DNA of 64,000 nt from Dysgonamonadaceae bacterium (lineage in GTDB: Bacteria > Bacteroidota > Bacteroidia > Bacteroidales > Dysgonomonadaceae), in assembly GCA_031254645.1 (NCBI GenBank), contig JAIRUA010000028.1, positions 248,001 to 312,000 on the forward strand, written 5' to 3'. A model generated the notes under the pieces. That model had not been told where the DNA came from, did not search any database, and was given only the letters and a program-made list of their open reading frames with translations. Numbering within the stretch: position 1 is the first letter of the stretch; each line of letters starts with the position of its first letter. This document shows positions 56,507 to 64,000 of this stretch, piece by piece. The translations under genes and the position numbers were made by a program.

Positions 56507-57754
56507 ATGAATTTAATTGTTAGAAACCTACTGCATGTATTACGCCGTTTTAAGTTGGCGGCAATCCTCAATATTTTGGGGCTTTCGGTAGCTTTTGCGG
56601 CATTTATGATTATAATGATGCAATTGAAATTTGACTTTGGGTTTGACAAATTTCATGAGGATTATGATAAGATTTACCGATTGGAAGCAGTTTGGGGCGA
56701 AGACAAACAAGCCATTATCAATCGTCCTTTTGCAGAAGCTTTTTTTGAGTTTTCGCCACATATCCTTGTCGGTGCACTTGCAAATGGATGGATTCCGAGA
56801 GAATCGCACTTTTCCGTTGAAAACAATAATGAAAAGCACTATTTTCAAGAGCGATTTTTGACAGTAACACCAGAATTTGCAGACGTTTTCACTTTCGATT
56901 TTGTGGAAGGCTCAAAAGATGCGCTTAACACCTTTAATAATGTCATCATTCCACAAAGCCTTGCAAGGAAGTTTTTCGGAAATGAATCGGCAATAGGCAA
57001 ACATTTGATTTTTGAACGAAGCAATATGACAGTAGGCGGTGTTTATCGCGACTTTCCTGAAAACTCGATTTTGAGAAATAATATCATTACACCGTATCAA
57101 GAAGGACATGGCAAGGGAAATTGGGATAATTGGAGTTTTCAAGCCTATATCCGTGTCAATGATGCTGTAAATGTACCGACTATTATTGAAAACTTCAAAC
57201 GAAATTTTGATACTACATCCATTACCGGTATTAAATTAAAACAAGGTACAAATTTGCGCGAAGCAATGGCACATATTCGCACCGTATTTGCTGAATTTGA
57301 CCCGAATTATCCGTTTGAAGTCCGTTTTTTCGATGAGGTTCTACAACAACTATACGAAAAAGAGACAAAATTAAGTCTATTGATTTCTCTTTTCAGCATA
57401 ATAGCCATTTTTATATCCATTGTTGGCGTGTTCGGTTTGGTAGTTTTCGATAGCGAATGTCGCCGAAAAGAAATTGGCATTCGTAAAGTACTCGGCGCAT
57501 CCACAACGGGAATTATTACGATGTTCAACAAAACGTATATCAAAATGTTGCTGATTTGCTTTGTAATAGCTGCGCCGTTGGCATGGTATACCGTAAGTCG
57601 TTGGTTGGAGAATTTTGCGTATCGTACGCCGATGTATTGGTGGGTTTATCTGTTGGTATTTATCGCTGTGGCAGCTATTACGATATTAACGGTAACAATT
57701 CAGAATTGGCGTGTGGCGAATGATGATCCGGTAAAATCGATAAAAACAGAATAA
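56507..57754 (+). CDS. FtsX/MacB-type permease with internal deletion (tandem copy C)
   Basis: 415 residues, 370 fewer than copy B. Residues 1 to about 235 align with the N-terminus of B (helix 1 and most of periplasmic core 1); residues from about 243 (LKQGTNLREAMAHIRT) align with the end of periplasmic core 2 and the last three helices. The missing part is helices 2-5 and most of core 2. The frame is kept and the remaining sequence is not decayed. The result has helix 1, one periplasmic domain and three C-terminal helices, i.e. the topology of E. coli MacB. It could be a working compact permease or a recent deletion on the way to decay. Confidence 0.85.
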   Translation: MNLIVRNLLHVLRRFKLAAILNILGLSVAFAAFMIIMMQLKFDFGFDKFHEDYDKIYRLEAVWGEDKQAIINRPFAEAFFEFSPHILVGALANGWIPRESHFSVENNNEKHYFQERFLTVTPEFADVFTFDFVEGSKDALNTFNNVIIPQSLARKFFGNESAIGKHLIFERSNMTVGGVYRDFPENSILRNNIITPYQEGHGKGNWDNWSFQAYIRVNDAVNVPTIIENFKRNFDTTSITGIKLKQGTNLREAMAHIRTVFAEFDPNYPFEVRFFDEVLQQLYEKETKLSLLISLFSIIAIFISIVGVFGLVVFDSECRRKEIGIRKVLGASTTGIITMFNKTYIKMLLICFVIAAPLAWYTVSRWLENFAYRTPMYWWVYLLVFIAVAAITILTVTIQNWRVANDDPVKSIKTE

Positions 57755-57755
57755 T

Positions 57756-57901
57756 CAACCCCCTAACCCCCTTAGGGGGGACTGGTGTAGTGGAATGATT
57801 TAGAGAATTAAGAAATACAAAATAGAAATCAAATAATTTTTTTACAGCAGTAAAATGCCCCGACAACTGCAAAAGTCCCCCTGAGGGGTATTTAGGGGCT
57901 C
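57756..57901. repeat. CCCC/GGGG-rich inverted repeat before the ATPase gene
   Basis: The left end reads CCCCCTAACCCCCTTAGGGG and the right end carries CCCCCTGAGGGGTATTTAGG; the two are imperfectly complementary over about 30 bases. It fills the spacer between copy C and the ATPase and resembles the ends of the element after rpoC. Confidence 0.55.
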
Positions 57902-57908
57902 ATAAAAA

Positions 57909-58583
57909 ATGATCAGAACAGAAAATCTCAAAAAAGTGTTTCGCACAGAAGAAGTTGAAACACACGCATTAGCGAATGTAAGCCTCAATATCAACGAAGG
58001 CGAGTTTGTAGCCATTATGGGACCTTCGGGTTGTGGAAAATCCACACTATTGAACATTTTGGGTTTGTTGGACAATCTTTCGGAAGGAAAATATTTCCTC
58101 AACGATATCGATGTCAGCCAATTCACAGAATCGGAACGCACGAAACTGCGTAAAGGAACAATCGGTTTCATATTCCAAAGTTTCAATCTGATTGACGAAC
58201 TGAACGTTTACGAAAACATCGAACTGCCGCTGCTTTACATGAACATTCCGTCTGCAGAACGAAAAGAGCGCGTACAAAAAGCGATGGAAAGAATGGCGAT
58301 TACACATCGAGAAAAGCATTTTCCGCAACAACTTTCGGGCGGACAACAACAGCGTGTAGCAATTGCTCGTGCCGTAGTTGCCAATCCGAAACTGATTCTT
58401 GCTGATGAGCCAACCGGAAATTTGGATTCGAAAAACGGTAAAGAAGTAATGAATCTACTCACGGAACTGAACAAAGAAGGTAGCACTATTATTATGGTAA
58501 CGCATAGCCAACACGATGCCGGATTTGCCGGAAGAGTGATTAATTTATTTGATGGACAGGTTGTTACGGAAGTGGTGATGTGA
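57909..58583 (+). CDS. ABC transporter ATP-binding protein (MacB/LolD type)
   Basis: 224 residues. Walker [10 protein letters not shown] at 38-46, Q-loop [20 protein letters not shown], signature [14 protein letters not shown], Walker [13 protein letters not shown] and the H-loop in MVTHSQHDA are all present. The length and the NLIDELNV-type Q-loop region fit the LolD/MacB-type ATPases that drive FtsX-type permeases. It is the only ATPase of the operon, so it probably serves all four permeases. It is the last gene before a strong palindrome. Confidence 0.95.
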   Translation: MIRTENLKKVFRTEEVETHALANVSLNINEGEFVAIMGPSGCGKSTLLNILGLLDNLSEGKYFLNDIDVSQFTESERTKLRKGTIGFIFQSFNLIDELNVYENIELPLLYMNIPSAERKERVQKAMERMAITHREKHFPQQLSGGQQQRVAIARAVVANPKLILADEPTGNLDSKNGKEVMNLLTELNKEGSTIIMVTHSQHDAGFAGRVINLFDGQVVTEVVM

Positions 58584-58593
58584 TTTTTGGGCG

Positions 58594-58710
58594 AAAGGCG
58601 AAGGGTGAAGGGCAAAAGGCAAAGGGTAAAAGGCAAAGGGCGAAAGTGTGAAAGCACAGGTTCGCTGATTGCTTGTGTCCTTTGCCTTTTGCCCTTCACC
58701 CTTCACCTTT
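58594..58710. repeat. 32-bp inverted repeat between convergent ATPase and ligA genes
   Basis: Arms 58594-58625 and 58679-58710 pair at 31 of 32 positions. Each arm is made of repeated words such as AAGGGCAAAAGGCAAAGG. It begins 10 bases after the ATPase stop and ends 10 bases before the ligA stop; probably a bidirectional terminator. Confidence 0.78.
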
Positions 58711-58720
58711 CATACAAAAA

Positions 58721-60721
<2,001 letters not shown>

Positions 60722-61786
60722 TTATCTGAATAGTTTTGTCCACGGAAAAGATGTTTTGTTTGTATTTCTCTTCGAAAAATTGTCAATATTTGCTGATACA
60801 GTCAACATTTGCTGATGCATCATTTTTCCTTCCGCAAAATGAAGATTATAATCCAATCGCACATGAGCGAAAGATGTTTCCAACAGCCGAATATACCATT
60901 TGCTTTGCACATACGAGGAGTTACGCAAAAACGGTGTTTGCCAATAAAGTTCGTTGCCCTCTGTCGGATAAAATTTCATTCGCGGGTCGCCGAAATAAAA
61001 CGTGTTTTTTGTGCCGATGCCCCAATATTCGGCATCAACTCGCACTACAAATCCAACAGGTTTGTGAATAAGGTCTTGTTTTCGAATGCGTTCTACGCCG
61101 GCGAAAACGCCTGTCGATACCAATCCGCTAAAACCGTTTTTCGTTTCGTGTTGTACGCCCACTGATGCTAAAAGTTGCATCTGTTCGCTCACGCCGTAAA
61201 AATCATCTGCTGTTGTGTTCGAAAGATGATTTACATAAGACTGAAAATCAGCAAAAAACATCTGCTTCGATACCCTTCCCGAAAAGCCGAAATGAAAACT
61301 TTCGCGCCTTTCAGCGGTAGGCATCCCTGTCCAATCCAACCAAGCATTAAAAAAATGTTTATCTCTGCCTATCTGGAAAAAAATACCCTGCATTTGTGGT
61401 ATAAAATGATGGATGGAGTCGCGAAAAAAGAAATCGGAGTAATTTCCCAATACTCCTTTTCGCGGAAATGCACCTGCGCGAAAAAATACTTTTGGCGTTT
61501 CGTATTGGTAAAAAAGCGTTACATCCACCTTGTCGATATTGCTTTTCATTTCGGATATTTTCAACAAATTTACACCGCCGAAAATGGTGTGCGCATCATC
61601 CCACGAAATGCCACCCAGTGTGTTCAACCACGTGCCCGACATCGTTTGCTTCAATCCGTGCGATGAAGTTTCAAACTCGTGATTATTGAAAAAATAATCC
61701 AAACCTACTCGCCATTTGTATTCCTGCGCCTGCAACGAGGCGACGAGGAAAAGCAGAATAAAAATATAGAATATTTTGCGTTGCAT
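60722..61786 (-). CDS. Putative outer-membrane beta-barrel protein, unknown function
   Basis: 354 residues with a signal peptide (about 1-20, ending LQAQ). The mature protein is rich in alternating aromatic/polar strands (WRVGLDYFFNN, VDVTLFYQYETPKVFFRAG, HFFNAWLDWTG, FGFSGRVSKQMFFADFQ), as in porin-like or DUF-type barrels of this phylum. I do not recognise a named family. It is directly upstream of ligA with a three-base gap, an operon probably of convenience. No promoter element stands out in the 100-base spacer to the divergent AbgT gene. Confidence 0.7.
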   Translation of the reverse strand: MQRKIFYIFILLFLVASLQAQEYKWRVGLDYFFNNHEFETSSHGLKQTMSGTWLNTLGGISWDDAHTIFGGVNLLKISEMKSNIDKVDVTLFYQYETPKVFFRAGAFPRKGVLGNYSDFFFRDSIHHFIPQMQGIFFQIGRDKHFFNAWLDWTGMPTAERRESFHFGFSGRVSKQMFFADFQSYVNHLSNTTADDFYGVSEQMQLLASVGVQHETKNGFSGLVSTGVFAGVERIRKQDLIHKPVGFVVRVDAEYWGIGTKNTFYFGDPRMKFYPTEGNELYWQTPFLRNSSYVQSKWYIRLLETSFAHVRLDYNLHFAEGKMMHQQMLTVSANIDNFSKRNTNKTSFPWTKLFR

Positions 61787-61910
61787 AGCGTTTTATTTTG
61801 GGTGGTAAAGATAGGAATTTTAATTGAGAATGGATAATTGAGAATGGATAATTTATTGGTTTGTCCTATGAATTAATCGTTAATCATTGACCATTAATCA
61901 TTATTTTTCG

Positions 61911-61918
61911 TATCTTTG
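61911..61918 (+). promoter_or_regulatory. Promoter element of the AbgT transporter gene
   Basis: TATCTTTGC matches TAnnTTTG. It lies inside the 5' part of the longest open frame (from 61887), which argues that translation really starts at 61965. Confidence 0.62.
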
Positions 61919-61964
61919 CGTTTATTTTTTCAAGAAAAAGTATCGAGTCATCAAACTAATTTAT

Positions 61965-63485
61965 ATGGAAGAAGTATCTTTAAAACCCAAAAAAGGTTTC
62001 TTTTATTTTGTCGAAAAAGCAGGAAACGCGTTGCCGAATCCGGCATTGTTGTTTGGAATATTTGCACTCACAGTGCTTGTATTATCTGCCATTGGTGCAC
62101 TTTGGGGGTGGCACGGCGCGCATCCGGCAACCGGTGAACGAGTTGATGTTGTAAACCTGTTGTCGCGCGATGGAATCCACCGTATTCTTCTCGAAACGGT
62201 TACAAGTTACACAAGTTTTGCGCCGCTTGGCATCGTAATGGTCGCTTTATTGGGAATTGGCGTGGCGGAATCAAGTGGATTGATAAAAGCGGCAATTAGC
62301 AGTATGTTAGCAAAATCGCCGGCAAAAGCAGTTACTTTTATCATTATTTTCGCCGGATTGATTTCAAACGTCGCGTCTGATTTAGGATATGTATTGATCA
62401 TTCCGTTGGCAGGGACCATCTTTCATTCGATGGGCAGAAATCCGCTTGCAGGAATGGCGGCGGCGTTTGCCGCTGTGAGTGGTGGATTTAGTGCGAATAT
62501 TATTATCAGCACGCAAGACCCGCTTTTGGCAGGACTTTCTACCGAAGCGGCACGCATTATCGACCCCATTTATGAAGTACTGCCTACGGCAAACTACTAT
62601 TTTATGGCTGCCTCTACCTTTGTAGTAGCGATTATTTGTTGGTTGGTAACCGTGAAATGGGTTGAACCGCGTTTAGGAAAATATACCGGCGATGTGCCGC
62701 GTGAGGAAATAACACAGCCCACCGCTTTGGAACAAAAAGGGTTACGCTGGGCGGGATTCGTTTTCTTGGCTTGGTTTGCTATTATTGCAATAGGATTAAT
62801 TCCTGAAAACGGTGTTTTGCGTGGAGCCGATGGCACTGTTCTTAATTCGCCCGTATTGAGAGGATTTATTGCTTTATTATTCTTAATGGCGGCGATGGCA
62901 GGAGCGGTTTATGGTTTCATTGTAGGAAAATTCAAAAAAGCGGAAGATGTGATTCTTGCAATGAACGATAACATCAAGACACTTGCTTCTTATTTGGTTT
63001 TAGTATTTTTTGCTGCGCAATTTGTGGCGTGGTTTCGTTGGAGCAATTTAGGTTTGTTGTTGGCTATTAATGGAGCCGGATTCTTACAAGGAGCTGATAT
63101 TCATTTGATACCATTGGTCATCATTTTTGTTATATTCACATCGACTATCAATCTTGTGATGGGTAGCGCTTCGGCAAAATGGGCGATTGTTGGTCCCGTT
63201 TTTGTGCCCATTTTTATGCTTTTGGGTTATTCGCCCGAATTGTCGCAAGCCGTTTATCGTGTGGGTGATAGCATCACCAATATTATTACGCCGGTATTGC
63301 CGTATTTTGCGCTTATTATTGTTTTCTATCAGAAATACGATAAAAAAGCGGGTATTGGTACCATTATTGCCAATATGATACCTTATACCGTGGCGTTGTT
63401 TATCGGTTGGGTAGCGTTGCTCATCCTTTGGATTGCGTTCAGAATGCCGTTGGGACCGGGTGCACCGATGTTTTATGGGGTTTAA
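61965..63485 (+). CDS. AbgT-family transporter
   Basis: 506 residues from ATG 61965, chosen because the promoter lies downstream of the alternative start at 61887 and because MEEVSLKPKKGFFYFVEKAG is a natural family N-terminus. There are 11-13 predicted membrane helices. Family features include GNALPNPALLFGIFALTVL, a helical hairpin around SPAKAVTFIIIFAGLISNVASD, and the C-terminal WAIVGPVFVPIFMLLGYSPEL. AbgT proteins take up p-aminobenzoyl-glutamate or export sulfonamides using ion gradients. A monocistronic gene; no aminobenzoyl-glutamate hydrolase is adjacent, so the substrate is open. Confidence 0.92.
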   Translation: MEEVSLKPKKGFFYFVEKAGNALPNPALLFGIFALTVLVLSAIGALWGWHGAHPATGERVDVVNLLSRDGIHRILLETVTSYTSFAPLGIVMVALLGIGVAESSGLIKAAISSMLAKSPAKAVTFIIIFAGLISNVASDLGYVLIIPLAGTIFHSMGRNPLAGMAAAFAAVSGGFSANIIISTQDPLLAGLSTEAARIIDPIYEVLPTANYYFMAASTFVVAIICWLVTVKWVEPRLGKYTGDVPREEITQPTALEQKGLRWAGFVFLAWFAIIAIGLIPENGVLRGADGTVLNSPVLRGFIALLFLMAAMAGAVYGFIVGKFKKAEDVILAMNDNIKTLASYLVLVFFAAQFVAWFRWSNLGLLLAINGAGFLQGADIHLIPLVIIFVIFTSTINLVMGSASAKWAIVGPVFVPIFMLLGYSPELSQAVYRVGDSITNIITPVLPYFALIIVFYQKYDKKAGIGTIIANMIPYTVALFIGWVALLILWIAFRMPLGPGAPMFYGV

Positions 63486-63521
63486 TGGACAAATGTTTAA
63501 CGCCATATCAATTTTTTTTCG

Positions 63522-63529
63522 TACTTTTG
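63522..63529 (+). promoter_or_regulatory. Orphan promoter element
   Basis: TACTTTTGCACC is a good Bacteroidota -7 element. It follows the AbgT stop by 36 bases and no convincing gene begins downstream; a transcript ending at the hairpin near 63790 would be about 260 bases. Confidence 0.5.
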
Positions 63530-63739
63530 CACCCAAAATATTAATTTCAATCAGACTAAAATTGAAGAAATACACTCCATATAATAACAGTAATAATTTC
63601 AGATTTTCTATCGGAGGTTTGATCTGCAACTGCAATCAATTCACTTGCAGCGATTTACCCCCCCCATTTTTATTCCGAAATTCCATTTTTAATAAATAAC
63701 TTCTGTTGGTACGGAAAGATAATCCGTACTCCGCAGGCT

Positions 63740-63790
63740 AACACCCCTTTTATCCCCTTCTTTGTAAGAAAGAGGAATAAAAGGGGTGTT
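63740..63790 (+). terminator. Strong hairpin, terminator-like
   Basis: AACACCCCTTTTAT (63740-63753) pairs exactly with 63777-63790, and inner CC/GG and TTCTTT/AAGAAA pairs extend the stem. A short T stretch follows (TTTGG). It would end either the orphan transcript or an AbgT read-through. Confidence 0.6.
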
Positions 63791-63815
63791 TGGTATTTAT
63801 TCGCGCCAGCCCTTT

Positions 63816-64000
63816 CGGAAAAATCGGAAAGGCGTTTCAAGCGTGGAACGTTATTCCGGAAAACCCGAAAGAGCATTTCAAACTTGAAACGTTGTTTCGG
63901 AAAAATCGGAAAGACATTTCAAGTGTGAAACAGTATTTCGGGAAATCCGAAAAGGTATTTCAAAAATAAAACGATGTTCCGGAAAATCCGAAGAAGCATT
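63816..64000. repeat. 41-bp tandem repeat array, running off the window
   Basis: Units at 63816-63856, 63857-63897, 63898-63938, 63939-63979 and a partial one from 63980. Each starts CGGAAAA, has a TCCGAAA-like dyad partner, then CATTTCAA and a TTGAAAC-like partner. The period is exactly 41, not a multiple of three, so it is not a repeat protein. Copies differ by about 15-30 percent by eye. There are no unique spacers, so it is not a CRISPR array. Confidence 0.9.

Larger units (their letters stand above)
63486..64000. other. Gene-poor end region with orphan promoter, hairpin and tandem repeats
   Basis: 515 bases without a supported protein gene. It holds an orphan promoter element (63522), a C-run (about 63659-63666), a hairpin (63740-63790) and the start of a 41-bp tandem repeat array (63816 onward). 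A TTG-started frame of about 45 codons around 63561-63699 has no family resemblance and is not called. Confidence 0.6.

Noticed and set aside
63433-63699. 88-codon frame after the AbgT gene
   Set aside because: Its 5' half overlaps the AbgT coding end and the orphan promoter; the remainder has only a TTG start and no similarity to a known family.
63816-64000. CRISPR array
   Set aside because: Units are contiguous 41-bp tandem copies without unique spacers, and no cas gene is nearby.

Overview
The window is AT-rich chromosomal DNA from a Bacteroidota bacterium, most likely of the order Bacteroidales. The evidence is the conserved block rpsU-xerC-hpf-tRNA(Thr,Tyr,Gly,Thr)-tuf-tRNA(Trp)-secE-nusG-rplKAJL-rpoBC, Bacteroidota-type promoters (TAnnTTTG, often with TTTG about 19 bases upstream), weak Shine-Dalgarno signals, a diheme-type succinate dehydrogenase/fumarate reductase, PPi-dependent phosphofructokinase, and two outer-membrane barrel proteins with carboxypeptidase-regulatory-like N-termini. 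These suggest an anaerobic or microaerobic, glycan-using, fumarate-respiring cell. No species is assigned.

Layout. 1-5.0 kb: an MCE/MlaD lipid-transport protein, dnaA, a small Cys-rich lipoprotein, xseB overlapping ispD, an Lrp/AsnC regulator and tRNA-Pro. 5.0-8.7 kb (minus): sdhC-sdhA-sdhB. 8.9-13.7 kb: two tandem paralogous outer-membrane barrel proteins. 13.8-21.3 kb (minus): four exported lipoproteins, namely a beta-helix protein, GH5, GH18 and a GH123-like protein, together a glycan-degradation cluster without SusC/SusD. 21.3-22.8 kb (minus): DUF2945, a frameshifted DUF488 gene and a SMUG2-like uracil-DNA glycosylase. 22.9-26.3 kb (minus): class I fumarase and PPi-PFK. 26.4-43.2 kb: a DUF1232 gene and then the translation/transcription super-locus, with a stand-alone TonB-plug protein inserted between xerC and hpf. 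43.4-58.6 kb: an NtrY-like kinase and a sigma-54 activator (minus), divergent from a TolC-HlyD-FtsX/MacB permease-ATPase export operon. 58.7-61.8 kb (minus): a barrel-like protein and ligA. 61.9-63.5 kb: an AbgT transporter. The last 500 bases hold an orphan promoter, a hairpin and a 41-bp tandem repeat array.

The most coherent regulatory unit is the export locus. The operon starts behind a near-consensus -24/-12 promoter (46269-46285) with two dyad boxes 21 bp apart upstream. The adjacent divergent genes encode an NtrC-family activator and its kinase. The operon holds one full-length permease of a distinct type plus three tandem paralogues. The last of these has lost about 370 internal residues in frame, turning an eight-helix layout into a four-helix MacB-like one.

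A second theme is the intergenic DNA. At least a dozen spacers contain long inverted repeats with unrelated sequences, often built from short repeated words, mostly at gene ends. They probably act as terminators or are REP/MITE-like elements. No CRISPR array, transposase gene, prophage or rRNA gene was seen.
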